A DNA stretch of 64,000 nt from Limnobacter alexandrii (GTDB lineage: Bacteria; Pseudomonadota; Gammaproteobacteria; Burkholderiales; Burkholderiaceae_B), in the NCBI RefSeq assembly GCF_005871185.1, contig NZ_SWKN01000009.1, forward strand, positions 62,001 to 126,000. The letters are read 5' to 3'. The first letter of the stretch is position 1. Each line of letters begins with the position of its first letter. Shown here piece by piece: positions 21,306 to 29,827 of this stretch. The notes under the pieces were generated by a model. That model was not told the DNA's origin and searched no databases. It saw only the letters and a list, made by a program, of their open reading frames with translations. Both the position numbers and the translations under genes were made by a program.

Positions 21306-22898
21306 ATGACATCAAATCCAACCATCAAACGCGCGCTGCTGAGCGTGTCCGACAAAACCGGCATTCTTGAATTGGCCAAAGCTTTGGCTGATCATGGCGT
21401 GGAAATTTTATCCACCGGCGGCACTGCCAAGTTGCTTACTGAAAAAGGCCTGGTTGTGAAGGAAGTAAGCAGCCACACAGGATTCCCGGAAATTATGGAT
21501 GGCCGTGTGAAAACACTGCATCCAAAAATTCACGGCGGTATTCTCGCGCGTCGGGATTTGCAAAGCCACCAAGATGCCATGGAAGAGCACGGCATTGGTG
21601 CAATCGATTTGGTGGCAGTGAACCTGTACCCATTCGACAAAGCCACTGCTGGCGAGAATGTAAAACTGGAAGACGCGATTGAGAATATCGACATCGGCGG
21701 CCCAGCCATGGTTCGTGCTTCAGCGAAAAACTACACTGGCGTCACCATCATTGTTGACCCGGCCGATTACGGCAAAGTCATCGACGAAATTAAGGGCAAC
21801 GATGGCGCAACCACGCTGAAAACACGCAGTGGTTTGGCCGCGAAGGCCTACGCACACACTGCCCGCTATGATGGTGCAATTGCTGCGTTTCTTACAAGCC
21901 TGCAGGGCACTGAAGGTGCACTGGAAGACACGCCCGCACGCATTGAATACCCCGAAGTACTTTCAATGCAATTCCACAAAGTACAAGACATGCGCTACGG
22001 GGAAAACCCACACCAAAGTGCAGCCTTCTACCGCGAAGCCAAAGCACCGGTTGGCTTGTTGGCCAACTACCGCCAGTTGCAAGGCAAAGAACTCAGCTTC
22101 AATAACATCGCCGATTCGGATGCTGCTTGGGAATGCGTCAAAACTTTTGAGGCACCCGCTTGCGTCATCATCAAGCATGCCAACCCCTGTGGCGTGGCTG
22201 TGGCCGAAGGCACATTGAATGCTTACCACAAGGCGTTCAAAACAGACCCTACTTCAGCCTTTGGTGGCATCATTGCTTTCAACCGCCCAGTCGATGAAGC
22301 GACCGCTCAGGCCGTGGCCAAGCAATTTGTGGAAGTGGTTATTGCACCCTCGTTTGACGAAGCCGCGCGCGCCGTATTTTTCGCCAAGCAGAACGTTCGC
22401 CTGCTGGAAATTCCCGTAGAAGCTGGCATGCACAAGTTTGATTACAAACGCGTGGGTGGCGGCTTGCTGGTGCAAAGCCCTGATGAACGCAATGTGCAAC
22501 AAAGTGAAATCAAAGTGGTCAGCAAGCGCCAGCCCACCGAGCAACAATGGTCCGATTTGATGTTCGCCTGGCGCTGTGCCAAGTTCGTGAAAAGCAATGC
22601 CATCGTGTTTTGCAAAGACGGCATGACCATGGGTGTGGGCGCAGGCCAAATGAGCCGGGTTGATTCTGCTCGCATCGCATCAATCAAAGCGCAAAACGCC
22701 GGCCTGACACTGGCTGACAGTGCTGTCGCATCCGATGCATTCTTCCCCTTCCGTGATGGTCTGGATGTGGTGGTGGATGCCGGTGCAAGCTGTGTGATTC
22801 AACCAGGCGGTTCCATGCGAGACGAAGAAGTGATCGCAGCGGCCAACGAACGCGACATTGTCATGGTGCTGACTGGTGTGCGCCATTTCCGCCATTAA
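21306..22898 (+). CDS. purH: Bifunctional AICAR formyltransferase / IMP cyclohydrolase
   Basis: Catalyses the last two steps of IMP synthesis. The 530 residues include the N-terminal MGS-like cyclohydrolase domain ([46 protein letters not shown]) and the formyltransferase domain with [12 protein letters not shown] (about 284-295) carrying the catalytic Lys-His, and the C-terminal [17 protein letters not shown] motif. Follows fis, and is followed by ruvC after 27 bases. Confidence 0.97.
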   Translation: MTSNPTIKRALLSVSDKTGILELAKALADHGVEILSTGGTAKLLTEKGLVVKEVSSHTGFPEIMDGRVKTLHPKIHGGILARRDLQSHQDAMEEHGIGAIDLVAVNLYPFDKATAGENVKLEDAIENIDIGGPAMVRASAKNYTGVTIIVDPADYGKVIDEIKGNDGATTLKTRSGLAAKAYAHTARYDGAIAAFLTSLQGTEGALEDTPARIEYPEVLSMQFHKVQDMRYGENPHQSAAFYREAKAPVGLLANYRQLQGKELSFNNIADSDAAWECVKTFEAPACVIIKHANPCGVAVAEGTLNAYHKAFKTDPTSAFGGIIAFNRPVDEATAQAVAKQFVEVVIAPSFDEAARAVFFAKQNVRLLEIPVEAGMHKFDYKRVGGGLLVQSPDERNVQQSEIKVVSKRQPTEQQWSDLMFAWRCAKFVKSNAIVFCKDGMTMGVGAGQMSRVDSARIASIKAQNAGLTLADSAVASDAFFPFRDGLDVVVDAGASCVIQPGGSMRDEEVIAAANERDIVMVLTGVRHFRH

Positions 22899-22925
22899 TC
22901 ACTACAGCTTGTACGCCCAGCCGTG

Positions 22926-23474
22926 ATGCGCATTCTTGGAATTGACCCTGGTCTGCGCATCACCGGTTACGGTGTGGTCGACATCATTGAAAGCCAGCAA
23001 GTTTATGTGGCCAGTGGTGTGATCCGTTCGAATTCCGATGCATCCCTGCCCGACCGTTTGCACACCCTGTTTTCCGGGCTTTGCGAACTGGCCGAACTCT
23101 ACAAACCGACTGTGGCCGTGGTTGAAAAAGTGTTCGTCAACGTGAACCCGCAATCCACCTTGCTACTAGGGCAAGCGCGTGGCGCAGTGCTTACCGCACT
23201 CACCCACAGTGGCCTGGCCGTGACCGAATACACTGCGCTGCAAATTAAACAAGCGATTGTGGGGCACGGCAAAGCCAACAAGGAACAGGTGCAGGAAATG
23301 GTGAAGCGTTTGCTGAAATTGCCAGCCCACCCATCCGCAGACGCGGCCGATGCTTTGGCCGCTGCGCTAACCCATGCACAAAGCAGCAAACTGCTGGGCG
23401 CGCTGGCCAACAAAGACTTGCCCACCAGTATTTTCAAAACCCGCACCCGAAAGGGCCGCACCAGCTGGAAATGA
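22926..23474 (+). CDS. ruvC: Crossover junction endodeoxyribonuclease RuvC
   Basis: Holliday-junction resolvase of about 182 residues. The first catalytic Asp is in [16 protein letters not shown], the Glu in [15 protein letters not shown] (about 66), and the C-terminal acidic pair in [17 protein letters not shown] (about 137-153). ATG 22926 is chosen over the adjacent GTG at 22923. First gene of ruvC-ruvA-ruvB. Confidence 0.96.
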   Translation: MRILGIDPGLRITGYGVVDIIESQQVYVASGVIRSNSDASLPDRLHTLFSGLCELAELYKPTVAVVEKVFVNVNPQSTLLLGQARGAVLTALTHSGLAVTEYTALQIKQAIVGHGKANKEQVQEMVKRLLKLPAHPSADAADALAAALTHAQSSKLLGALANKDLPTSIFKTRTRKGRTSWK

Positions 23475-23536
23475 ATTCGCTTGGCGTATAATCAATTTCA
23501 GTTTACTGTGATTATGAACAGTGTGGAGAAACTGCA

Positions 23537-24127
23537 ATGATTGGTCGCCTGAAAGGCACTTTGCTGGAAAAAAATGCGCCGTGGATTCTGCTTGATGTAC
23601 AAGGCGTGGGCTATGAATTACAGGTGCCCATGAGCACCCTGTTCAATCTGCCTGAAATCAATGGCAGTTGCACACTGCTCACACACCTTGTTGTGCGTGA
23701 GGATGCGCACACCCTGTATGGCTTTCAAAACATTGCCGAAAAAAACCTGTTCAAAACGCTGATTAAGGTATCTGGTATTGGCCCGCGCACCGCACTGGCC
23801 ATTTTATCGTCCATTTCCACCAACGACTTTTTGCTTGCTGTGCAAAGCCAGGAAACCGCGCGTTTGGTAAAAATCCCCGGCATTGGCAAAAAAACAGCGG
23901 AACGTTTGTTGCTTGAATTGAAGGGGCAAATTGTGGCGCTAGGTGGCACCGCCAGTATTGCGGAAGGCATGCCCTTGCCTGTTGGAAATCAAAGTGAAAT
24001 TGTTCAGGCCCTGTGCGCCTTGGGTTATTCTGACAAAGAAGCAGCCCTCGCCTGCAAAGGCCTGCCCGAGGGCACCAGTGTTACCGACGGCTTGAAGCTG
24101 GCCCTGCGCAATTTGTCCAAAGGCTAA
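23537..24127 (+). CDS. ruvA: Holliday junction DNA helicase subunit RuvA
   Basis: Junction-recognition subunit of the branch-migration complex. 196 residues: [30 protein letters not shown]-fold domain, two helix-hairpin-helix motifs ([13 protein letters not shown] about 76-88; [17 protein letters not shown] about 111-127) and a C-terminal UBA-like domain that contacts RuvB. Preceded by a 62-base gap with a GTGGAGAAA ribosome-binding stretch, followed by ruvB after 16 bases. Confidence 0.97.
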   Translation: MIGRLKGTLLEKNAPWILLDVQGVGYELQVPMSTLFNLPEINGSCTLLTHLVVREDAHTLYGFQNIAEKNLFKTLIKVSGIGPRTALAILSSISTNDFLLAVQSQETARLVKIPGIGKKTAERLLLELKGQIVALGGTASIAEGMPLPVGNQSEIVQALCALGYSDKEAALACKGLPEGTSVTDGLKLALRNLSKG

Positions 24128-24143
24128 ACCGAGATAACCCACG

Positions 24144-25199
24144 ATGATTGAACCCGATCGCCTGATCAGCCCCGCCAAAACCACACCCGCCGAGGAAGCT
24201 TTCGAGCGTGCTTTGCGCCCAAAGCATTTGGATGAGTATGTGGGTCAGCAGAAAATTCGGGATCAGCTGGATATTTTTATTGCGGCCGCGCGTGCGCGCA
24301 AGGAGGCACTGGATCACGTACTGTTGTTTGGCCCGCCGGGCTTGGGCAAAACAACCCTGGCCCACATTCTGGCCCGGGAAATGGGTGTGAACTTGCGCCA
24401 AACATCTGGCCCCGTGCTTGAACGGCCCGGCGATTTGGCTGCCTTGTTGACCAACCTTGAAGCCAACGACGTGCTGTTCATCGACGAAATTCACAGGCTC
24501 TCGCCTGTGGTCGAAGAAATTTTGTACCCCGCGCTCGAAGACTATCAAATCGACATCATGATTGGCGAAGGCCCAGCCGCACGCAGCGTGAAACTTGATT
24601 TACAGCCCTTTACCTTGGTGGGTGCCACCACTCGTGCAGGCATGTTGACCAACCCTTTGCGCGATCGCTTTGGCATTGTCTCGCGGCTTGAGTTTTATAC
24701 GCCGGAAGAACTGTCGCGCATTGTCGCGCGTTCAGCCAATTTGCTGGACACCCCAGCAGAAGCTTCGGGCTGCCTGGAAATTGCACGCCGTTCTCGCGGC
24801 ACACCCCGAATCGCCAACCGACTGTTGCGCCGCGTACGAGACTACGCCCAAGTGAAAGCCGATGGTGTTATTACCGCTGAGGTGGCCGATGCAGCACTCA
24901 CCATGCTGGATGTCGACAAAGTGGGCCTGGACCCCATGGACCGGCGATTGCTGGAAACCATCATTCACAAATTTGGTGGTGGACCCGTTGGGCTTGAAAG
25001 TGTGGCTGCCGCCATTGGTGAGGAAAAAGACACCATTGAAGATGTGCTGGAACCCTACCTGATTCAGCAAGGCTACATTCAACGCACACCCCGTGGGCGA
25101 ATTGCCACGCTGAATACTTATGCACACTTCGGGCTGACAGCACCGGCCAGTTTGGCGGGTACGCATGCGGCGAATTTGCAGCAAGGCGATTTGCTGTAG
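24144..25199 (+). CDS. ruvB: Holliday junction DNA helicase motor RuvB
   Basis: AAA+ ATPase that drives branch migration. 351 residues with [14 protein letters not shown], Walker [14 protein letters not shown] (about 57-69), Walker [12 protein letters not shown] (about 111-121), the sensor GATTRAG and the arginine-finger region, and the C-terminal winged helix with [14 protein letters not shown] and IQRTPRGR. Usual RuvB length. Ends the dusB-to-ruvB run; a repeat-bearing intergenic region follows. Confidence 0.98.
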   Translation: MIEPDRLISPAKTTPAEEAFERALRPKHLDEYVGQQKIRDQLDIFIAAARARKEALDHVLLFGPPGLGKTTLAHILAREMGVNLRQTSGPVLERPGDLAALLTNLEANDVLFIDEIHRLSPVVEEILYPALEDYQIDIMIGEGPAARSVKLDLQPFTLVGATTRAGMLTNPLRDRFGIVSRLEFYTPEELSRIVARSANLLDTPAEASGCLEIARRSRGTPRIANRLLRRVRDYAQVKADGVITAEVADAALTMLDVDKVGLDPMDRRLLETIIHKFGGGPVGLESVAAAIGEEKDTIEDVLEPYLIQQGYIQRTPRGRIATLNTYAHFGLTAPASLAGTHAANLQQGDLL

Positions 25200-25209
25200 A
25201 AACGGGATT

Positions 25210-25229
25210 GCCAACTCGTCGGGGTTGCC
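25210..25229 (-). repeat. 20-base direct repeat, copy 1
   Basis: GCCAACTCGTCGGGGTTGCC, identical to the copy at 25261-25280. On the minus strand both read GGC AAC CCC GAC GAG TTG GC, that is Gly-Asn-Pro-Asp-Glu-Leu-Ala. Confidence 0.9.
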
Positions 25230-25232
25230 GGT

Positions 25233-25322
25233 TTATTTGACCGTGCCGTCGGTTTTCTTCGCCAACTCGTCGGGGTTGCCTGATTCCGCACTGAAAACCG
25301 CTTGATCCCTTTTTGAATTCAT
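25233..25322 (-). CDS. Possible 29-residue small protein (unrecognised)
   Basis: An ATG at 25322 opens 29 codons ending TAA at 25233: it starts MNSKRDQAVF and ends KKTDGTVK. GGTGAG lies five bases before the ATG, a fair ribosome-binding site. The middle contains the repeat-encoded Gly-Asn-Pro-Asp-Glu-Leu-Ala-Lys-Lys. No known family is recognised. The coding potential is weak evidence at this length, and the alternative is that the repeats are non-coding or gene debris. Confidence 0.3.
   Translation of the reverse strand: MNSKRDQAVFSAESGNPDELAKKTDGTVK
25261..25280 (-). repeat. 20-base direct repeat, copy 2
   Basis: Identical to 25210-25229, 51 bases apart. The similarity continues on the minus strand into GAAGAAAACCGACGGC. 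That extended form resembles the plus-strand segment at 25431-25469 (GAGTTGGCGAAAGAAACTGG), so a third, diverged, inverted copy exists. Confidence 0.9.
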
Positions 25323-25605
25323 TCTTGCTCACCGAGCTCGGCAAAAAACATGGCTGAGTCTCGGTGTTGGCAACTCGCCAAACGCATCGAATGAATCCAA
25401 ACCGGGGCGGTTTTCTTGAAGTTTGGAACAGGCAAACCCACTGCCGAGTTGGCGAAAGAAACTGGCCGCTGCAGGTCACCTGTCACTACCAGCAGAATCA
25501 ACGAGCGTTGGGTGTTCTTGGTTCAACGCCGTCCAGTTAATCAGTCACCGTCTTATCGCGCGACGACTAAGCAATCATGTACCCGACAAACGCTCAACGA
25601 CCCAA

Positions 25606-27159
25606 TCAATCCTCAGCCGCTTTCACCGGCTTCCCCGCACCAACCTTGGCCGTGGCAGGCTTTCGCGCGACGGGCTTTTTGACTGCTGCTGGCCGCTTTT
25701 CGGTTGCTGTTTTAACAGCAGGCTTGTTGGTAGCCACTGGCTCCGCCTTCTTGCTCTCCCACTTCACACCCAAGGCAGCTTCCAGTTCTTCCAAAGCTTC
25801 ACCGGTATAAACCGACAAACGCTGCATAGAAGGCAGTGCATCGTGGTCGCCCGTAAACGCCACATTGAATTGCCCCGAATAACTGACCACTGTGATGTTC
25901 AGTGCCTGCCCGTGGGGAATCAGGGAAATCGGATAGAACTGCTCCAGGCGGCAACCTGAAAAATACAAATCACGTGAAGGGCCTGGCACATTGGAAATAA
26001 CTGTGTTGAAAATCGGGCGGGTCAAACCACCCAAGCCCGACACCAATTGCAGCATCATCGGCGCCATCAGCATGATGGTGTAATTGTTGATCGCCTCCTT
26101 CGGCATTGCTTGCAAATTGGCTTTGGCCAATTGCGTAGAGCGGCGAATTTCCTTCAGGCGCGTCAGCGGATCGCTTTCGGTGGTGTACAGGTTGGCGATG
26201 ATGAAGCTGATCGCATTGCCACCATCCAGGTCATCAGCCGGCCGAACAGAAACAGGCAGACCCGCAGTCAAAGACTCGGACGGCAAAGCGTCGCGCTCCA
26301 GCAAATAACGACGAATCGAGCTTGAACAAATCGCCAGAAAAATATCATTCACACTCACCTTGGCAGCTTCGGCCACGGCGCGAATACGCTCCAGCGGGTA
26401 AGTTTGCGTGGCCAAGCGGCGGGCTCCGCCCACGCGTTTGTTCACAATCGACTTGGGGCCAGAGAACGGCGTCGCCAAGGCTGGGTCAGTGGGCTTCACG
26501 GCTTCACGCATCAAGTCCATCAATGCACGGCCAGCCGCAGGCAGGGACTGCCCGCTCAGCTTGGCAGCCTCCCAAGCTTCACGGGCCTGGTCGGCGAAAT
26601 GCTGTTGCTCGTTACTCTTCTTTTTGCGACTGATAGTACCCACAGACCATGGCGCGGGCAACGTCATGCTTTCTTTCGCAGACTTGCCGAAAATACGTTC
26701 CATCAAGCGCATACCACCTACCCCGTCCATCAAGGAGTGATGCATTTTGGTGTACAAGGCAAATCGGTTACCATACAACCCCTCGATCAAATGCATTTCC
26801 CAGAGTGGTTTGCGAAAATCGAGCGGATGAGAATGCAAACGGGAAATGAGCGTACCCAGTTCGCGCTCGCCACCGGGTGCCGGCAAAGCGCTGTGACGGA
26901 AGTGATAATCCAGATCAATTTTGTCAGCCTCAATCCACTTGGGCATCAAAGTCAGCAGTCGGGGGCTGGACAACCTGTAGTTGAAAGGCGGTGCGAATTC
27001 CACTGAATTTCTAAGCAATTGCACAATGCGACCGATTGCCTGCTGCGTGGTTTCTCCCTCGGGCACGGCAAAAATAGCCATGCTGCCCACATGCATGGGT
27101 GCTTCTTTCGATTCAACGTATAACCAGGATGCATCCAGCAAAGGGATATTTCGTGCCAT
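25606..27159 (-). CDS. Wax ester synthase / diacylglycerol acyltransferase (WS/DGAT family)
   Basis: Acyl-CoA-dependent acyltransferase that makes wax esters or triacylglycerol storage lipid. About 517 residues. The catalytic HHSLMDG motif is at about 140-146 (condensation-domain HHxxxDG), with the family PLWEMHLIEGL before it and the C-terminal SNVPGPSRDLYFSGCRLEQFYPIS block. I choose ATG 27159, because GTGGAG immediately upstream fits a ribosome-binding site; GTG 27174 is the alternative. The last 55 residues are a Lys/Ala/Pro/Val-rich tail of repeated AVKKPVARKPATAK type, unusual for the family and reminiscent of histone-H1-like or PhaF-like DNA-binding tails. Confidence 0.92.
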   Translation of the reverse strand: MARNIPLLDASWLYVESKEAPMHVGSMAIFAVPEGETTQQAIGRIVQLLRNSVEFAPPFNYRLSSPRLLTLMPKWIEADKIDLDYHFRHSALPAPGGERELGTLISRLHSHPLDFRKPLWEMHLIEGLYGNRFALYTKMHHSLMDGVGGMRLMERIFGKSAKESMTLPAPWSVGTISRKKKSNEQQHFADQAREAWEAAKLSGQSLPAAGRALMDLMREAVKPTDPALATPFSGPKSIVNKRVGGARRLATQTYPLERIRAVAEAAKVSVNDIFLAICSSSIRRYLLERDALPSESLTAGLPVSVRPADDLDGGNAISFIIANLYTTESDPLTRLKEIRRSTQLAKANLQAMPKEAINNYTIMLMAPMMLQLVSGLGGLTRPIFNTVISNVPGPSRDLYFSGCRLEQFYPISLIPHGQALNITVVSYSGQFNVAFTGDHDALPSMQRLSVYTGEALEELEAALGVKWESKKAEPVATNKPAVKTATEKRPAAVKKPVARKPATAKVGAGKPVKAAED

Positions 27160-27295
27160 GTCAGCGGTCTCCACTTCTCGTTGTTATTTGAATATGAATA
27201 TTTAATTAATTTAATACCGGCAGGATCCCACAACCCCGAGAGGCAGCCCTTCTCCTGCTTACAATATCGTTAGCATACTAGAGACGGGCCATTTC
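27160..27295. promoter_or_regulatory. Divergent promoter region, WS/DGAT and ybgC-tol
   Basis: 136 bases between two divergent genes. It contains a strongly AT-rich block (27187-27216, with ATTTAATTAATTTAATA) that probably holds the minus-strand promoter, and CTTACAATATCGTTAGCATACTAG (27259-27282) that could serve the tol operon. Exact hexamers are not clear. Confidence 0.45.
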
Positions 27296-27700
27296 ATGAC
27301 ATTCAAGTATTCACTGCGCGTTTATTTTGAAGACACCGATGCTGGCGGCATCGTCTATTACGGCAATTATCTGAAGTTCATGGAACGGGCCAGAAGTGAA
27401 TGGTTTCTTCAACAAAGTATTGGCATGAAATCACTCATGGAAGACCATCAATTGGTCTTCGTTGTCAGTCGCACCGAACTGAACTACCTGCGGTCTGCTA
27501 AACTTGAGGACATACTTGAAATATCAACGGAACTTACTGAACTTAAGCGGGTTTCTGCAGTCTTCAAGCAAACGGTAACGCGCAACGGCGAGGTACTTTG
27601 CGAGGGTAAAACCAAAGTGGGCTGTGTCAACACTGAATCTTTGCGGCCCAGTGCAATTCCCCCCGCCGTTTACGCGCAACTCAACCAATTGATGCCCTAG
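27296..27700 (+). CDS. ybgC: Tol-Pal-associated acyl-CoA thioesterase
   Basis: Hotdog-fold thioesterase of 134 residues that starts the tol-pal operon. The 4HBT active-site segment FEDTDAGGIVYYGNYLKFMERARSEW (about 10-35) is plain, with the catalytic Asp in DTDAGG. In other proteobacteria YbgC acts on acyl-CoA or acyl-ACP near the membrane. TolQ begins 43 bases downstream. Confidence 0.94.
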   Translation: MTFKYSLRVYFEDTDAGGIVYYGNYLKFMERARSEWFLQQSIGMKSLMEDHQLVFVVSRTELNYLRSAKLEDILEISTELTELKRVSAVFKQTVTRNGEVLCEGKTKVGCVNTESLRPSAIPPAVYAQLNQLMP

Positions 27701-27743
27701 TGCGTTACAACAACCAAATCATTTTCCTTACTGCGGATTGTTA

Positions 27744-28421
27744 ATGGATATCTCTACCGACATGTCATTCATTTCCCTGATCGCACAGGCCAGTCTGGTT
27801 GTACAGCTGGTCATGTTGATTCTGGTCATGATTTCCCTCATTTCATGGGCCACCATTTTCAAGAAATGGGCAGTACTGAAGCGCACCAAACAACAGGCCG
27901 ACAAGTTTGAGGAAGAATTCTGGTCGGGTGGTGACTTGAACACGCTGTTTCAGCGAGCCGGCATGCGCCGAAACGAAGCTGGCCCTCTCGAACGTATTTT
28001 CGAAGCCGGCATGAGCGAGTTTCTTCGCGCCCGCGACAAAAAAGGCCTGACCGACTACTCCCTGATTATTGATGGTGCCCGCCGTGCGATGAAAGCAGCC
28101 TTTCAGCGCGAAAATGAAATCCTTGAACGCAACCTGCCCTTCCTGGCATCGGCTGGTTCAGTCAGCCCTTACATCGGCCTGTTCGGCACGGTGTGGGGCA
28201 TCATGCACGCGTTTGTGGGCCTGGCCAACGTACAGCAGGCCACACTTGCCTCAGTGGCACCCGGCATTGCCGAAGCGCTGATCGCGACTGCCATTGGTCT
28301 GTTCGCGGCCATTCCGGCCGTGGTGGCCTACAACCGCTATGCCAACGACATCGACCGTTTGTCCACCCAGTTTGAGTCTTTTGTCGAAGAATTCCTGAAC
28401 ATTCTTCAACGTCAGCACTAA
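27744..28421 (+). CDS. tolQ: Tol-Pal system proton-channel subunit TolQ
   Basis: Inner-membrane subunit that, with TolR, uses the proton motive force to energise TolA. About 225 residues with three membrane helices: LIAQASLVVQLVMLILVMISLISWATIF near the N-terminus, and the MotA/ExbB domain with ASAGSVSPYIGLFGTVWGIMHAF and EALIATAIGLFAAIPAVVAYN. ATG 27744 is preferred to an in-frame TTG six bases earlier. Confidence 0.96.
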   Translation: MDISTDMSFISLIAQASLVVQLVMLILVMISLISWATIFKKWAVLKRTKQQADKFEEEFWSGGDLNTLFQRAGMRRNEAGPLERIFEAGMSEFLRARDKKGLTDYSLIIDGARRAMKAAFQRENEILERNLPFLASAGSVSPYIGLFGTVWGIMHAFVGLANVQQATLASVAPGIAEALIATAIGLFAAIPAVVAYNRYANDIDRLSTQFESFVEEFLNILQRQH

Positions 28422-28470
28422 CGAAGGTAATGAGGCCCGCAATCGCAAACAGTAACAGGACATTCAAGCC

Positions 28471-28899
28471 ATGAAAGCCGAACTCGGACGAAAATCCAGA
28501 CGCGCGATGAACGAGATCAATGTGGTGCCCTACATCGATGTGATGCTGGTACTGCTCATTATTTTCATGGTCACGGCGCCAATGATTACCCCGTCGGTGA
28601 TTGACCTGCCATCCATGGCCAACACCAACCCGCCCAAACAAATGCGCCCAATCGAAGTCACTGTGCGCCAGGTGGGCAACTTGGTGGTGAAAGACATGAA
28701 AACCAACAAAAGCACGGAAGTAAGCCTGGATCAACTCGCCGCTGAAGTGAAGAAACTTCAGGCCGACGAGCCAGATCGCCCCGTGGTGATTTCTGCCGAA
28801 AAAGCCATTCAATACCAGGCTGTGGTCGATGCAATGGACGCCCTGCAAAACGCGCAAATCCAGAAAGTGGGCCTGTTGGTGAAGCCAAAAAGTAAATGA
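28471..28899 (+). CDS. tolR: Tol-Pal system protein TolR
   Basis: 142-residue ExbD-family protein with one N-terminal membrane helix. NEINVVPYIDVMLVLLIIFMVT (about 14-35) contains the membrane Asp essential for proton conduction in the family. The periplasmic domain has VISAEKAIQYQAVVDAMDAL. Overlaps tolA by four bases. Confidence 0.96.
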   Translation: MKAELGRKSRRAMNEINVVPYIDVMLVLLIIFMVTAPMITPSVIDLPSMANTNPPKQMRPIEVTVRQVGNLVVKDMKTNKSTEVSLDQLAAEVKKLQADEPDRPVVISAEKAIQYQAVVDAMDALQNAQIQKVGLLVKPKSK

Positions 28900-29813
28900 G
28901 CATCGATTTAACCCGTCCACGCAACGGCTGGGAATTTACACCAGCCCACCAAGCACTGCTTTCCAAGATGAGCAAGGAAAGCGGGCTAGAGGCACGCCTT
29001 GAACCACCAGTGGATCACACAGGTGAAAAAGCGGGCCTGACGGTGTCTGTGTTCGCGCACTTGGCGCTGGTTGCATTTTTTGTAGTGGGACTGAACTGGA
29101 ATACCGAAGAACCCGCAGCTTTTGAGGCGGTGTTGTGGTCAGAAATGCCGGCCAATGAACCAGTTGCAGTTCAACAACCCAAACCGGAGCCTGTGCCCGA
29201 ACCACCCAAACCCGAGCCAGTGGTTGAAACTCCGCCACCGCCCAAGCCCGTGGAACCGCCAAAAGCGGATATCGAGTTGCCCAAGCCCGAGCCGAAGAAA
29301 AAGCCAGAACCCAAGCCTGAACCCAAGCCCGAGCCGAAGAAGCCCGAGCCTAAACCAGAGCCCAAGAAACCGGAGCCGAAAAAACCTGAGCCCAAACCAG
29401 AACCCAAGAAGCCCGAGCCAAAGCCCGAGCCAAAAATCGATCCAGAGCTGGCCAAGAAACTTCGGCAAGAAGAGCTGGCCCGAATCATGGGTGGTTCGCC
29501 AAACACAGGCAGCACCTCAGCGGGCACCAGTCGAAACAAGGCACTTTACAGTGATCGAATTCGGCAGTACGTGCGCAGCAAACTGGTTTTCCCGGGGGCC
29601 GACTCTGTGGACGGAAACCCCGAGGCTGTATTCGAAGTCAGGCAACTTCCCAACGGGGAAATTGTCTCTATCACACAGAAGAAAAGCAGTGGATTGCCAG
29701 CGTGGGACAGCGCTGTAGAGCGGGCGTTACAACGCTCTAGTCCACTACCCAGGGCCGAAGACGGTTCAGTTGAACCGGTGCTTGTCCTCTCATTTCGTCC
29801 AAAAGACGTTTAA
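28896..29813 (+). CDS. tolA: Cell-envelope integrity protein TolA
   Basis: Spans the periplasm between TolQR and Pal/TolB. 305 residues: a single membrane helix at about 44-66, a long Pro/Lys/Glu-rich domain (about 90-185) made of near-perfect KPEPK, KKPEPKPEP units, then a TonB-like C-terminal domain (RIRQYVRSKLVFPG to VLSFRPKDV). In gammaproteobacteria the middle domain is an Ala/Lys-rich helix, so here it is a PK-type stalk as in TonB. The corresponding DNA (about 29180-29450) is highly repetitive. Confidence 0.94.
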   Translation: MSIDLTRPRNGWEFTPAHQALLSKMSKESGLEARLEPPVDHTGEKAGLTVSVFAHLALVAFFVVGLNWNTEEPAAFEAVLWSEMPANEPVAVQQPKPEPVPEPPKPEPVVETPPPPKPVEPPKADIELPKPEPKKKPEPKPEPKPEPKKPEPKPEPKKPEPKKPEPKPEPKKPEPKPEPKIDPELAKKLRQEELARIMGGSPNTGSTSAGTSRNKALYSDRIRQYVRSKLVFPGADSVDGNPEAVFEVRQLPNGEIVSITQKKSSGLPAWDSAVERALQRSSPLPRAEDGSVEPVLVLSFRPKDV

Positions 29814-29827
29814 TTCATAGTGAAACA

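Larger units (their letters stand above)
25200..25605. other. 400-base intergenic region with repeated motif
   Basis: Lies between the ruvB stop and the convergent WS/DGAT stop. It has no long gene, but it contains two identical 20-base direct repeats, a related inverted copy at 25431-25469, and a palindrome-like TTGGCAACTCGCCAA at 25368-25382. A possible 29-codon gene lies at 25233-25322 on the minus strand. Two convergent genes end here without an evident Rho-independent terminator. Confidence 0.6.

Noticed and set aside
25416-25682. 88-codon plus-strand frame (TTG start) running from the repeat region into the WS/DGAT gene
   Set aside because: Half of it is antisense to the WS/DGAT tail, the start is TTG with no ribosome-binding site, and only the repeat-encoded peptide is suggestive. 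Kept only as part of the repeat finding.
29180-29450. Regularly repeated DNA that might be a CRISPR-like or tandem array
   Set aside because: The repeats are codon-phase KPEP units within tolA, without spacers; it is coding.
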